Source: Candidatus Poribacteria bacterium
GTDB lineage: Bacteria; Poribacteria; WGA-4E; WGA-3G
Assembly: GCA_022827885.1 (NCBI GenBank)
Contig: JAJEIP010000117.1
Location: forward strand, 20,173 to 84,172
DNA length: 64,000 bases
Direction: 5' to 3'
Translations under genes and position numbers: made by a program
Part shown: positions 36,552-46,359 of the stretch, piece by piece
How positions within the stretch are numbered: the stretch's first letter is position 1
Layout of the letters: every line of letters starts with the position of its first letter
Notes under the pieces: model-generated
The model's input: the letters and a program-made list of their open reading frames with translations, nothing else
Database searches by the model: none
What the model was told of the DNA's origin: nothing

Positions 36552-37715
36552 TTAACTTCGACTGGCGAGTTTATTGGCGAAGATACTAATCAAACCGCCC
36601 AGCATGATATATCCGAAAATAACCTCGAGCGTAACGAGAATACGCGCCAAGGTATTGTCCGCAACAACGTCCCCGAATCCCAAAGTTGTAAACGTGACAA
36701 TACTGAAATAAAAGGATTTCCAAAAGGTTAAGGGGACCCCCATGTCTGTCCCAGTGACTTGATGGAATTGTGGCATCCGCTCCTGTAACCATTCCGGAAA
36801 CCATGCGGGTCCCGGCATCATATACAGAAACGAAAAGGAGAGGGCGATGAGCAGGGACCACAGTGCCCAAAGTGCTAAACTCCGCCCGTAATCCGAACTC
36901 CACCTCCAAATTTGGGCCCAAAACGGGTTCCGCTCTTTAAAAGCGCGTATAAACTGCTGATCCGCTACGTAGCGTTTGAAAAAAGGGTTCAAAACCTCAT
37001 TAATATCTTCGCTATCCAGATAGAATCTCGTTGGTTCATCAGGCTGCCGTTTCCACTTATTCTTAAGCCATTGCCATATTGTGTTTGTCGTATAACGGAC
37101 ATCCTGATACGAGGCCGAGATAGCGAACCTTGCGGAGGTGAAATCTATTTTTCCGAGAAATTTTGAATGATTAAAAACAGTTGTTTCGGAAAAACGTGTT
37201 TGTGCGAAGTCCAACCCTTTATTGAAAGAGGTCCCGCTGAAGTGCCCAGCATCTTGGAACACTGCATTCCTAAAAACCGCGTTTTCTTGGAACACCACCT
37301 TTTGAAAATCAGCAGCTTGCTGGAAACATGTTTGCCGAAAGTTCGTCTTTCCGTGAAAAGATGTTCCTTGGAAGAGTGCCGGACCCGCAAACTTCGACTC
37401 TCCAAAGTCGCATGTATTTTGAAAAACTGCATCGCGAAAATGAACAGCCTCTTGGAAAGCGGAGTTTCCGAAAAAGACCTCTTTTTGGAAATGGGTTTTC
37501 TCAAATTTGACGGCGTTTTTAAAGGTGCATCCGATACAGACAATTTCCTTGTCAACCACGGACCGTCCATCAGATTTCACCGCGGATTCAGTTGAAAAAA
37601 TAACTGCCCCTTCGATGACGCAACTCATCAAAAAGACGCTTTCATAATCCTCGTCTAAAATTGAGAGGAACGTTCTGGCATCAAGCGTCTGTTCAGTCCC
37701 GTGATACGTCTGCAT
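36552..37715 (-). CDS. Pentapeptide-repeat protein fused to a K+-channel pore (copy B)
   Basis: 387 residues, closely similar to the protein at 33701-34858 over its whole length. CIGCTFKNAVKF begins the pentapeptide region (about residues 60-210: VHFRDAVF, TNFRQTCF, ADFQKVVF). The linker FFKRYVADQQFIRAF and the membrane part LALWALWSLLIALSFSFLY, filter FTTLGFGDV (about 343-348) and LEVIFGYIMLGGLISIFANKLASRS match copy A nearly residue for residue. Pore signature intact, so K+ selectivity is expected. GGGAG precedes ATG 37715. Differences are mostly in the repeat region, suggesting separate ligand or partner recognition after duplication. Confidence 0.9.
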   Translation of the reverse strand: MQTYHGTEQTLDARTFLSILDEDYESVFLMSCVIEGAVIFSTESAVKSDGRSVVDKEIVCIGCTFKNAVKFEKTHFQKEVFFGNSAFQEAVHFRDAVFQNTCDFGESKFAGPALFQGTSFHGKTNFRQTCFQQAADFQKVVFQENAVFRNAVFQDAGHFSGTSFNKGLDFAQTRFSETTVFNHSKFLGKIDFTSARFAISASYQDVRYTTNTIWQWLKNKWKRQPDEPTRFYLDSEDINEVLNPFFKRYVADQQFIRAFKERNPFWAQIWRWSSDYGRSLALWALWSLLIALSFSFLYMMPGPAWFPEWLQERMPQFHQVTGTDMGVPLTFWKSFYFSIVTFTTLGFGDVVADNTLARILVTLEVIFGYIMLGGLISIFANKLASRS

Positions 37716-37832
37716 ACCTATACTCCCTCTATCCTTACAGAACAGCGGATGCGAAAATTGCGTGAGGGATAGAGAAGAAAGCTGCGGTCCTGTCCTTTAG
37801 AGAACTATCGGATTTGCGATAGATGCCGACGC

Positions 37833-39311
37833 TTATGCTAAAATCTCACGGACGAGCCGTGCTCTCTCCTCAACGCCCGTTAATCGATGGTCAAGCCCTT
37901 GGAACTTGAAGGTTAACCGCTCGTGATCAATACCGAGTTGATGGAGGATCGTCGCATTTATATCGCGAACGTGGACAGGATCTTTGACGATATTGTAACT
38001 GAAGTCATCGGTTTCGCCGTGGACAACACCGCCTTTGATACCGCCGCCAGCCATCCAGCGCGTAAAGCATTTCGGGTGGTGGTCGCGTCCGTAGTTATCC
38101 GGCGTAAGCGTGCCTTGACAGTAGACAGTTCGTCCAAATTCGCCGCCCCAGACGACTAAGGTTTCATCGAGCATCCCGCGCTGTTTTAAGTCTTTGATGA
38201 GTCCAGCCGAGGGCTGATCGATATCGCGGGCTTGGTTACGGATGTTTTTGGGCAGCTCCCCGTGTTGATCCCAACCCCGGTGGAAGACTTGCGCAAGACG
38301 GACATCGCGCTCCATCATCCGACGTGCCAGGATACAGCAGTTCGCAAATGTGCCAGGGGTTTTGACCTCAGGTCCATACAGTTCTAAGACGTGCTCGGGT
38401 TCCTGAGACAAATCCGTAAGTTCAGGGACACTCGTCTGCATCCGAAACGCCATTTCGTATTGTGAGATACGGGCATGCGTTTCGGGATCACCCACTTCCT
38501 CGTAGAGTTCCTTGTTGAGTTCAACGAGGGTATCTAACATCCGTTTTCTCGTCTTTTCATTGACCCCTTCCGGGTTCGAGAGGAATAGGACAGGATCCCC
38601 TTGACTCCGCAGGAGCACGCCTTGGTGTTCCGATGGGAGGAAACCGGATCCCCACAGTCGATTATAAAGGGCTTGTGCCCCCTTCGGACCGCTCCATGTG
38701 GCGTTCATTACGATAAACGCCGGCAAATTTTCGTTTTCACTCCCAAGCCCGTAACTCAACCATGCCCCAAGACTCGGTTTACCCGGACTTTCGTCACCGG
38801 TACAGAAGAAGGTGATAGCCGGATCGTGGTTAATCGCCTCGGTATGGACCGTCTTGATAATCGCAAGGTCTTTCGCCACCGATCCCGTGTGCGGTAGCAG
38901 TTCGCTAATCCATACACCGTCACCCCCGTTATCATGCTTCTTGAATTCAAATATAGAGGGTGCAATCGGGAATTTATCCTGTCCGGAGGTCATCGTTGTG
39001 AGGCGTTGACCCATCCGGACGGACTCTGGAAGATCCGTATCGAACCATTTTCCCATATTCGGTTTATAGTCGTAGAGATCCAGTTGGGACGGTGCCCCGG
39101 ACATGAACAGGTAAATGGCACGTTTGGCTTTCGGTGCAAAGTGTGGTAACTCTGGTAAACCGCCAAATCTCGGTTTTTCTTGACCTGCGAGCGCGTTGGC
39201 AATGGCATTCGGTAGCAGCGTAGCGAGTGCCGCACCACCGAGACCTGACGCACATTTACCGAAGAATTGGCGACGGGTTTCAAGTTTCAAATATTCTTTA
39301 ACCGGGTCCAT
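37833..39311 (-). CDS. DUF1501 family protein (sulfatase-like, Tat signal)
   Basis: 492 residues. N-terminal twin-Arg signal [22 protein letters not shown] indicates Tat export. [25 protein letters not shown] segments, [10 protein letters not shown] and GRDHHPKCF are typical of DUF1501, an alkaline-phosphatase/sulfatase-superfamily group. DUF1501 genes commonly sit after PSD1 cytochrome genes, exactly as here (35-base gap). The pair is thought to work outside the cytoplasm, probably on polysaccharides; the reaction is not established. Confidence 0.92.
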   Translation of the reverse strand: MDPVKEYLKLETRRQFFGKCASGLGGAALATLLPNAIANALAGQEKPRFGGLPELPHFAPKAKRAIYLFMSGAPSQLDLYDYKPNMGKWFDTDLPESVRMGQRLTTMTSGQDKFPIAPSIFEFKKHDNGGDGVWISELLPHTGSVAKDLAIIKTVHTEAINHDPAITFFCTGDESPGKPSLGAWLSYGLGSENENLPAFIVMNATWSGPKGAQALYNRLWGSGFLPSEHQGVLLRSQGDPVLFLSNPEGVNEKTRKRMLDTLVELNKELYEEVGDPETHARISQYEMAFRMQTSVPELTDLSQEPEHVLELYGPEVKTPGTFANCCILARRMMERDVRLAQVFHRGWDQHGELPKNIRNQARDIDQPSAGLIKDLKQRGMLDETLVVWGGEFGRTVYCQGTLTPDNYGRDHHPKCFTRWMAGGGIKGGVVHGETDDFSYNIVKDPVHVRDINATILHQLGIDHERLTFKFQGLDHRLTGVEERARLVREILA

Positions 39312-39346
39312 TGTCTGTCTCCTTGCTTAATGGTTGAACAACGATT

Positions 39347-42300
39347 CTACCCTTTGTTCAGGACTTCGTCCAAGTTGAGAATCAGGTTTGCAATCATTGT
39401 CCATGCAGCGACTTCGACTGCATCTAAGGTTTCATCGGGTAGCGACTCACCAACAGCAATGAGTTCTTTGGCGGCTTCTGGGTTCGTTTCCAACTCCGCG
39501 TAGTGGATTTGGAACGTCTCCAAGAGCAGTGCCGCCTCCTTCGGCTTCGGCAGGCGAGCCGTTGCCATCTCAAAGATATAGGCGATACGTGCTTCCGGTG
39601 TTTCGCCGCCCTCCTTGATAGTGTGCTCTGCGAACGCACGCGCTGCTTCAAAGAACTGCGGATCGTTCATCAGCATTAACGCCTGCATCGGTGTGTTGGT
39701 CCGTTCACGGCGGATTGTGCAGGCTTCACGTGAAGGCGCGTCGAGAATGTTCATCTGTGGCGGCGGTGCCGTCCGTTTCCAGAACGTGTAGAGACTCCGG
39801 CGGTATACCTTATCAGCACCGGTATCTTTAACAAATGTGTCCGTGTTAGATCCGGTAAATCCGACCGCTTTCCAGAGTCCATCCGGTTGCGGTGGTTTTA
39901 CGCTCGGACCGCCAATTTTAGGATACAGCAAGCCGCTAAGAGCGAGGGCGTTATCTCGCACGATTTCGGCATCGAGTCGGTACCTTGGACTCCGAGAGAG
40001 AAGGAGGTTATCTGCATCACGTTCCAATTTTTCGGGCGTGACCTGTGCACTCTGCCGGTATGTTGCCGAAGTGAGCATCAATTTGAGCATACCTTGCACA
40101 TCCCACCCAGAGGCGATGAATTCCGTCGCGAGCCAGTCAAGCAGTTCTGGGTGCACCGGCGGTTTCCCTTGTGTCCCGAAATCTTCTGATGTTTCCACAA
40201 TCCCCATCCCAAAGACGTTTTGCCAGAAACGGTTGATCGTGACACGGGCAGTAAGGGGATGCTCCGGTGAAAGCAGCCATTTCGCGAAGCCGAGGCGGTT
40301 CGGTGCTGCATCTTCTATCATTGCTGGTAGCACTGCTGGCGTTTGCGGATACACCTGTTCCTCTCGATGCTGGTATTCACCGCGCGCTAAGACGTATGCG
40401 CCTCTCGGTTCCTCTCGCTCTTGCATGACGAGCGTCGTCGTGAGCGAAGCATCGAGGGTGTCCCGTTTCCCTTGGACCTCCGATAGATCCGCGAAAAGCG
40501 TTTTCAGCTCCCCGAAGGCGCGCTTGGTGTTTTCATTGATTGTCTTATCTGGCGTGACGCTCTGCCGATAGTAATCTCGAATCTGTTCCGTCTGTGCGGT
40601 TTCACGTTCACCACGAGGTATCCCGGCGATATCGACAATATCTGCTGGCACCATCGGTGGCTCACTTTCCATACGGAAATAGAAACCGGAGGGACCCGAG
40701 TAATTGACGACTTTCACGAGCAGCTTATTGTTACCGGGCTTGAGAGTGACCTGTATCTGTTCTTGGTCGGCAGCGGCATCCCGCTGAACGTTTTTGGCGA
40801 GGAGTTCCGTACCGTTCATCCAAACCTTCAGGGCATCGTTGCTCCCAATATAGAGGAGTGCTTTCTGTTGTGTAACAGAGCCGATGTTCCGGAAGAGATA
40901 GGTGGCGCTGTTTTCGCCAACGATGTCGTTATGCACCTGTTCGTCAACCCAGTGCGTCTGCTTCTCCCATTTGATGGTTTTTCCATTTACCTCATACGTA
41001 TCGCCTGTGTTGACATCCTTCGTTTCAGGTTCGTATGCCTTATAAAAAGCGAGGTTGCCATGTTCAGCGGTGAACGGACCCGCGGCGTGCCAGTCGCCTA
41101 AAGTGATTTTGGAGCCGATCGGATAAATCGTTGTGACATCTGTAAGCGCGAGGCGGAAGCGTCCAAGTTGTTTCTGTCGCAAATCATATTCGTGTTTGAG
41201 ACGGATTTTCAATCTGCCACCTTCCATTCCGAAGGGAGCAGCGACAAGGAAGATGGCTTGCCGATTTTCACTCTTTCTGTCGAGTGCCCATCCCGTTTCC
41301 GGCTTATCGTCAATCGCATTGGCAACGACACCCTCGAGCTTGTTTTCTCCGAGTGCTTGCTCGTGGTCTGCCCAGGCGTGCACGACTTGGATACGCGTCC
41401 ACGGGTCATCGGTATCGATGCTTTCTGTCTCATTTTCTGCTGCTGCCCAGGCTTCATCCGTGGATTCGCTGTCTGCTTGATCTTCGGCGTCGGGCGTATC
41501 TTCAGCTTCGACGGTGCTGCCGGTCTCCGCTTGCGTTTCAGCATTAACCTCGGTATCGGTGTTTTCCGGTTCAGCGGGTGCCTCGCTATCCGCTGCGGAA
41601 GGCGCGATGAAAAGCGAGAAATCCGTCAAAATAACATTGCCGTTACTACTTCTACCGAACCCACTTTCCGGCAGGGACTCGTGTGTGAGACCTTCTAAAC
41701 GAACGGCACTCCATTTACCGGGTGGCAGTTCCGCGATAATCTCATAGATTTCCTGTTCAGGATTGGTGCCACTGGCTAAGATAGAATTATCCTCTAAAAC
41801 TTCAAGGGTCGCGTCACCTTTTGAGTAGAGCGACGTCGGTTTCAGTGGTGTCCAGTGGGGTATCCTGTTTTCCCAAGCGATTTGCGTCGCGTCTATTTCA
41901 GGGATAGGTGCTTTCGTCTGTGCATCCAGTTCAGCGATCTGTTCATCAAACGCTGCGAGTTCGGCTTCCTGCTCCGGCGTCGGCAACTTCACAACAGGGG
42001 GAGAGTCCTTCCGGTTGCCGTCCATCGCTTTTTCGGTAATATTGTTGAAATAGGCGTAAAGTTGATAGAATTCCTTCTGCGTGATCGGATCGTATTTATG
42101 GTCGTGGCACTGCGCGCATCCGACAGTTAATCCCATCCAGACGGTAGAAGTGGTGTCTGCTCTGTCAATCGCGTATTGGACATAATATTCCTCATCGATC
42201 GAGCCGCCTTCACTTGTCGTGACATGGCATCGATTAAAACCTGTGGCGATCTTTTGTTCAAGGGTCGGTTCCGGCAAGAGATCCCCGGCTAATTGTTCGA

Positions 42301-43141
42301 TCGTGAATTGGTCAAATGGCATATTTTGATTGAATGCCTCGATGACCCAGTCGCGATAGGGCCACATTTCACGATAGTTATCTAAATGAAGTCCGTGTGT
42401 GTCGCCGTAACGTGCGACATCTAACCAGAAGCGTCCGAGATGTTCACCGTATTCCGGCTTTGCCATGAAGGCATCAATCACTTTTTCGTAAGCCTCGGGC
42501 GAATCGTCTGCGAGAAATTGGTGAATTTCCTCACGCGTCGGGGGTAAACCGGTGAGGTCAAGGCTTAGGCGTCGGATGAGGGTCCGCTTATCGGCTTCGT
42601 TTGCAGGGTGTAAGCCTTCTTTTTCAAGGCGTGAGAGTATGAACGCATCAATGGGATTTCGGACCCAGGTTCCATCCTTGACAACAGGTGGCGTTGGACG
42701 GACGGGTGTGGTGAATGCCCAGTGCTCTTCCCATTTCGCACCTTCTTGGATCCACTGTGTAATCGCTTCAATTTGTTCCGGTGTCAGCGTTTTGTTGAAA
42801 CCCGCAGGCGGCATGCGGTAATTGTCATCGTTGGAGGTGATGCGAATGTGGAGTTCACTCTCTTCCGGTTTACCGGGAACGATGACCGGATATCCGCTCG
42901 GTTCAGAGAACGCCCCGGCTTTCGTATCAATCCGTAGGTTGGCTTGCCGACTCTTCGCGTCTGGTCCGTGGCAAGCATAACAGTTATCCGAAAGGATCGG
43001 GCGGATGTCAAGATTATAATTAAGGGGAGCTTGTGGCGTTTCGTGATGTTCCGCAGAGGCAGTCGGAAGTCCTAATACGGCGAGGCAGAAACATACCAAC
43101 AAGGCTCCCGTTAGTGGAATCGTATTGTTAGCAGTCTTCAC
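39347..43141 (-). CDS. PSD1 / planctomycete cytochrome c protein (PSCyt1-DUF1549-DUF1553)
   Basis: 1264 residues with GTG start 43141 (GGGAGAG upstream). Signal peptide ends near TASAE. PSCyt1 with a CYACH haem-binding motif near residue 55, DUF1549 (about 160-370, RLWL-like FWLDVARYGDTHGLH), a middle region with carbohydrate-binding/PA14-like features, a 60-residue acidic linker rich in Glu/Asp/Thr, and DUF1553 (about 960-1230, RVTINRFWQNVFG). The haem suggests electron transfer coupled to polysaccharide or sulfated-glycan breakdown with DUF1501 next door. Function is inferred from family occurrence. Confidence 0.93.
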   Translation of the reverse strand: MKTANNTIPLTGALLVCFCLAVLGLPTASAEHHETPQAPLNYNLDIRPILSDNCYACHGPDAKSRQANLRIDTKAGAFSEPSGYPVIVPGKPEESELHIRITSNDDNYRMPPAGFNKTLTPEQIEAITQWIQEGAKWEEHWAFTTPVRPTPPVVKDGTWVRNPIDAFILSRLEKEGLHPANEADKRTLIRRLSLDLTGLPPTREEIHQFLADDSPEAYEKVIDAFMAKPEYGEHLGRFWLDVARYGDTHGLHLDNYREMWPYRDWVIEAFNQNMPFDQFTIEQLAGDLLPEPTLEQKIATGFNRCHVTTSEGGSIDEEYYVQYAIDRADTTSTVWMGLTVGCAQCHDHKYDPITQKEFYQLYAYFNNITEKAMDGNRKDSPPVVKLPTPEQEAELAAFDEQIAELDAQTKAPIPEIDATQIAWENRIPHWTPLKPTSLYSKGDATLEVLEDNSILASGTNPEQEIYEIIAELPPGKWSAVRLEGLTHESLPESGFGRSSNGNVILTDFSLFIAPSAADSEAPAEPENTDTEVNAETQAETGSTVEAEDTPDAEDQADSESTDEAWAAAENETESIDTDDPWTRIQVVHAWADHEQALGENKLEGVVANAIDDKPETGWALDRKSENRQAIFLVAAPFGMEGGRLKIRLKHEYDLRQKQLGRFRLALTDVTTIYPIGSKITLGDWHAAGPFTAEHGNLAFYKAYEPETKDVNTGDTYEVNGKTIKWEKQTHWVDEQVHNDIVGENSATYLFRNIGSVTQQKALLYIGSNDALKVWMNGTELLAKNVQRDAAADQEQIQVTLKPGNNKLLVKVVNYSGPSGFYFRMESEPPMVPADIVDIAGIPRGERETAQTEQIRDYYRQSVTPDKTINENTKRAFGELKTLFADLSEVQGKRDTLDASLTTTLVMQEREEPRGAYVLARGEYQHREEQVYPQTPAVLPAMIEDAAPNRLGFAKWLLSPEHPLTARVTINRFWQNVFGMGIVETSEDFGTQGKPPVHPELLDWLATEFIASGWDVQGMLKLMLTSATYRQSAQVTPEKLERDADNLLLSRSPRYRLDAEIVRDNALALSGLLYPKIGGPSVKPPQPDGLWKAVGFTGSNTDTFVKDTGADKVYRRSLYTFWKRTAPPPQMNILDAPSREACTIRRERTNTPMQALMLMNDPQFFEAARAFAEHTIKEGGETPEARIAYIFEMATARLPKPKEAALLLETFQIHYAELETNPEAAKELIAVGESLPDETLDAVEVAAWTMIANLILNLDEVLNKG

Positions 43142-43352
43142 TGGTGTTCTCTCCCTTTTCAGCGTTGTGGGCAGCAGTGCGGCGTAAAAAACGCACGCTG
43201 CGGCTTGCTATAACGGTATTAGCAATTGTGACGCTTCGTTAACAAAAAGGTTTAGCAATATTACGCTATTTTACGATGCAGTTGCATTTTTGTCAAATAT
43301 TTCCGATTCTGATTGTCGAAATCTTGTGTATGCTCAATCGTAAGGAGATGTC

Positions 43353-44117
43353 CTACCGGACTCCAATCTTCTCAAAGATGATAACATGCTGCCACGGCAG
43401 GTCATCGAGCGTTTCTACCCACACGAGCGGATGGGGTGTCGCCTCTTTAATCACCTGCAACTCACTCATCTTGTGCAAACGCTTGATCGGCACGCGCCGG
43501 TCTTCGGCGCGGTATTCCACAAAAACGACCCTGCCGCCCGTTTTGAGACCCCGACAGATATTCTGCATCATCTCATACGGATGCGAAAACTCGTGGTAGA
43601 CATCCACCATAATCGCCACGTCTACGGATGCCGGCGGCAATTTCGGGTCGGTGATGGTGCCCAAGACCCCTTTGACGTTCGTGATACCTGCCGCCGCCAT
43701 TTTCTCATCAAGCAGATCGAGCATCTCCTGTTGAATGTCAACGCCGTAAATGGTTCCTGTCTCGCCGATTTTCGGAGCGATCCGCCGAGCGATGTAACCC
43801 GTCCCAACACCGATATCCGCCACGACATCCCCTGCTTTAAGTTTCAGCAGTTCGACGAGGACGTTTGGCATCTCTTCGCGTTCACGTTCCGGACGCTCTA
43901 ACCATTCCGCGCCTTGGTGTCCCATCACGTGAGAGATTTCGCGTCCCATGTAGAATTTGCCGATACCGTCTCGGCTTGGCGTTCGCTGTTCATAACGTGT
44001 GCTGACTGGACGCTCCGCATTTTGTGCATGTATGGCGTGACTCAGTAGGAGTGCCACGCCAACAATCAGCAATTTCAGAGCGGACTGTTTAGTCAACTCG
44101 CCAAGTTTTCTGCGCAT
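43353..44117 (-). CDS. Exported class I SAM-dependent methyltransferase
   Basis: 254 residues. N-terminal hydrophobic helix (LLIVGVALLLSHAIHAQ) looks like a cleavable signal peptide, unusual for a methyltransferase. The core has VVADIGVGTGYIARRIA (motif I, SAM-binding), VYHEFSHPYEMMQNI and LKTGGRVVFVEYRAED (motifs of the Rossmann MTase fold). The N-terminus before the fold contains FYMGREISHVMGHQG, seen in a group of exported methyltransferases of Planctomycetes-like bacteria. Start ATG 44117 with GGGAG eight bases upstream is preferred to TTG 44120. Substrate unknown. Confidence 0.87.
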   Translation of the reverse strand: MRRKLGELTKQSALKLLIVGVALLLSHAIHAQNAERPVSTRYEQRTPSRDGIGKFYMGREISHVMGHQGAEWLERPEREREEMPNVLVELLKLKAGDVVADIGVGTGYIARRIAPKIGETGTIYGVDIQQEMLDLLDEKMAAAGITNVKGVLGTITDPKLPPASVDVAIMVDVYHEFSHPYEMMQNICRGLKTGGRVVFVEYRAEDRRVPIKRLHKMSELQVIKEATPHPLVWVETLDDLPWQHVIIFEKIGVR

Positions 44118-44177
44118 CAATTCGACTCCCTATTTTTTGAATCCTGTGCATCCTTAACTCCCGATTCAGCGGGTAGC

Positions 44178-45221
44178 TCACCACCTGCCGAGGTAGAGCC
44201 CTCGGTTTTCCATCGGTATCGGCACTCGGCGTCCTTGCTGCCGTTGTGAGTCGACGATTGCGAAGACCATCTCAGTGCTTCGGTGTGCGAGGCGGATGTT
44301 GCCTTGTGTCTCGGTATCCGTCTCGATCGCTTCGACGATATCCTCGATGCAGCCAACGGTGCCGCTCTTCCGTTCGTAGGGCGGGAATTGCGCTTCCAAA
44401 ATCTCGTTAAACTCCCCTTGTCGTTTGCGGAGATGGAAACCGAGTCCGTTATTGAGTGCACGCACTGTGCCTTCGCTGCAGTTCACCTCAAATTCATAAG
44501 CCGTGCCGGGGATACTGATGCCGTTAATGCCGTTCTGGAAACGGATGAATCCCATGACGATCCCGGGATCGGTGTCCGTGCGGTTGTCCTCAAAATCAGC
44601 ATCCTCAACGGCAACGTTGCCTTGGACGTATTCTATTGGAGAATCGCTTGCCAAGAAGAGGAGCATATCCGCGGCGTGCGTGTAACCCCAGAGGGCGGAA
44701 CCGCCGCTATAAGCGATGATAGAGCGTCTTTCACCGAGTTCACCACTTTCGAGGAGCTCGCGCATTTTGATATAGCCGGGTGTGTAACGCCGCTGCGTGC
44801 CGAGGTTGAACTTGACGTTGTATTTTTCACACACCGCTACCATGGCATCGGCTTCATCCATGGATGCACACAGCGGTTTATCGCAATAGATGCCCTTCAC
44901 GCCGTTTTCCGCCGCGAACTGCGTGATGTCGGCATGATTCCCTGGACGTGTCGCGATGCTGACAATATCCGGTTTCTCCGCAACAATCATCTCTTGATAG
45001 TCTAAGTAGTATTTCGGGATATTCCATTTGTTGCAGACGTATTGTGCCTTCTCTTCGACGACATCTGCAGCGGCGACAATGTCTGTCCGCTCGAAAGCGG
45101 TATATCCTGCGGCGTGCGAATAGGGCAATGCCCCGTGCGGGGTTGCACGGACCTCTTCATCAATTGTGCCGCCCATTCTACCGCAGCCAACGATGCAAGC
45201 ACGGTATTGATTCGTTCCCAT
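44178..45221 (-). CDS. Gfo/Idh/MocA-family oxidoreductase
   Basis: 347 residues. Rossmann start RACIVGCGRMGGTIDEE, CDKPLCASMDEAD (the [ED]KP motif with Asp for Glu), LGTQRRYTPGYIK and a C-terminal beta-sheet domain. Predicted NAD(P)-dependent oxidation of a sugar or polyol. Start ATG 45221 is preceded by ACCGCAAGGAATAATTAAAAA, the repeated leader box, and further upstream by the GCCTGC hairpin (45286-45306). Confidence 0.9.
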   Translation of the reverse strand: MGTNQYRACIVGCGRMGGTIDEEVRATPHGALPYSHAAGYTAFERTDIVAAADVVEEKAQYVCNKWNIPKYYLDYQEMIVAEKPDIVSIATRPGNHADITQFAAENGVKGIYCDKPLCASMDEADAMVAVCEKYNVKFNLGTQRRYTPGYIKMRELLESGELGERRSIIAYSGGSALWGYTHAADMLLFLASDSPIEYVQGNVAVEDADFEDNRTDTDPGIVMGFIRFQNGINGISIPGTAYEFEVNCSEGTVRALNNGLGFHLRKRQGEFNEILEAQFPPYERKSGTVGCIEDIVEAIETDTETQGNIRLAHRSTEMVFAIVDSQRQQGRRVPIPMENRGLYLGRW

Positions 45222-45306
45222 TTTTTAATTATTCCTTGCGGTTAAACAACGTGCGTTTGGACTTTGATATGCGTTTCTCAAATCCGCCTGCGCCGTTGTT
45301 GCAGGC
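45222..45306 (-). promoter_or_regulatory. Two-part leader module (hairpin plus Shine-Dalgarno box)
   Basis: Read on the minus strand: GCCTGC / 9-base loop / GCAGGC (45306-45286), then about 40 bases, then AACCGCAAGGAATAATTAA and AAAA immediately before ATG. The same two parts precede 58265 and 59540. Confidence 0.6.
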
Positions 45307-45368
45307 TACGGGTTTGGTAGAAAGACGAAAATTGTTTTGACCCGTAGCAGGTCCTGTTAGAAATACAT

Positions 45369-46208
45369 TTATACACTTAACGCTACAATGTCTTGTTTGA
45401 CGATCTCTTTCGTATGTCCATAAGACGCGGTTTGCACCAGCTCCTGAACTTCGGGTGTTAACCGGTTGATGATTGTCTCCGGCAGCGTCGGATTCCCCTC
45501 ATATTGCGGACGATAGCGGAGAATCAGGAAGCGTCTGTCGCGATCCTTCGGTTTCCACTGCAAAACACCGTGTGTCAAGAGTTCAGAGATAACAACGAAA
45601 TCTCCTGCCTTGGGGGTGATATTCGTAAAAACGTCATCCGGTTCGGGATCGATGCCGTCGGGTCCCGGCGTTAAAAGAGCTTCAGGTCTCTCAAATTTGC
45701 TCTTATGCGAACCGGGAATAACAATAAGCCCGCCGTCACCGGGTTGCACATCTGTCAGATAGAAAAACGCCACGAAATCGTTGCAGTAGATATGGCTGTT
45801 CTGAACCTCATAACGGGTGAGCCAGTGCCGTCCCTCACGTGCACAGTGCAAACCTGCTGGATTTGTCCCCATCGGTTGCCTGTCTGGGTTGTGCTGTTCG
45901 AGGGTAAGCGTGCCAGTGACAAACCGGGGTTTGTCGAAGGTGAACTCTTTGATAAGGGGCCAGATAGCGGGATGCACCGTCATCGCTTCAAGCGACCGAT
46001 CAAAGGCGAATCCATGTTCATATCTGCCCCCTTTGCCGGGTTCCAAGTCGCGCGGACGCGTCGTGAATCCTTCGGGACGCTCATCAAGTGGTGTATGGAT
46101 ATATTGATCCACAGCCGCCTGTGCGGCCTTCAGGGCATCGCCTTTGACTGCACCCTTGAGGTGTAAGTAGCCCGTAACGTCAAACAGATAACGTTGTTCC
46201 GGTGTCAT
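45369..46208 (-). CDS. Phytanoyl-CoA dioxygenase (PhyH) family protein
   Basis: 279-residue Fe(II)/2-oxoglutarate oxygenase-type protein. DVTGYLHLKGAV begins the fold; the first metal region is GLHCAREGRHW; YLTDVQPGDGGLIVIPGSHK is the typical middle, and LTHGVLQWKPKDRDRRFLILRYRP gives the distal His and the 2-oxoglutarate-binding Arg. The Asp of the canonical HxD motif is not obvious, as in other members of this environmental subfamily. ATG 46208 has AGGAG; a longer frame from 46310 crosses the promoter. Substrate unknown. Confidence 0.88.
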   Translation of the reverse strand: MTPEQRYLFDVTGYLHLKGAVKGDALKAAQAAVDQYIHTPLDERPEGFTTRPRDLEPGKGGRYEHGFAFDRSLEAMTVHPAIWPLIKEFTFDKPRFVTGTLTLEQHNPDRQPMGTNPAGLHCAREGRHWLTRYEVQNSHIYCNDFVAFFYLTDVQPGDGGLIVIPGSHKSKFERPEALLTPGPDGIDPEPDDVFTNITPKAGDFVVISELLTHGVLQWKPKDRDRRFLILRYRPQYEGNPTLPETIINRLTPEVQELVQTASYGHTKEIVKQDIVALSV

Positions 46209-46251
46209 TTTCCACTCCTGTTGGGTTGTTTGGACATGTTCGCTTTCCTGA

Positions 46252-46280
46252 ATTATACACGCCTTTTCAGTTTCCGTCAA
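46252..46280 (-). promoter_or_regulatory. Strong sigma70-type promoter for the PhyH-like gene
   Basis: Minus strand TTGACG (46280-46275), 17-base spacer, TATAAT (46257-46252). It is back to back with the rightward promoter at 46305. Confidence 0.78.
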
Positions 46281-46304
46281 ATGTCTTTTTGTTAAAAGAT
46301 ACAC

Positions 46305-46333
46305 TTGCACACTGCCCCTTTCTGTAGTAAAAT
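46305..46333 (+). promoter_or_regulatory. Sigma70-type promoter for the sugar isomerase gene
   Basis: TTGCAC (46305-46310), 17-base spacer, TAAAAT (46328-46333), 27 bases before ATG 46360. Confidence 0.68.
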
Positions 46334-46359
46334 ATCTGAAAACGAAACAGAGGTTGTGT

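Noticed and set aside
39837..40571. Long plus-strand open frame of 244 codons
   Set aside because: Entirely antisense to the PSD1 gene, composition of a shadow frame (Ser/Arg-rich), no ribosome site.
44283..45005. 240-codon plus-strand frame
   Set aside because: Antisense to the Gfo/Idh oxidoreductase; no motif.
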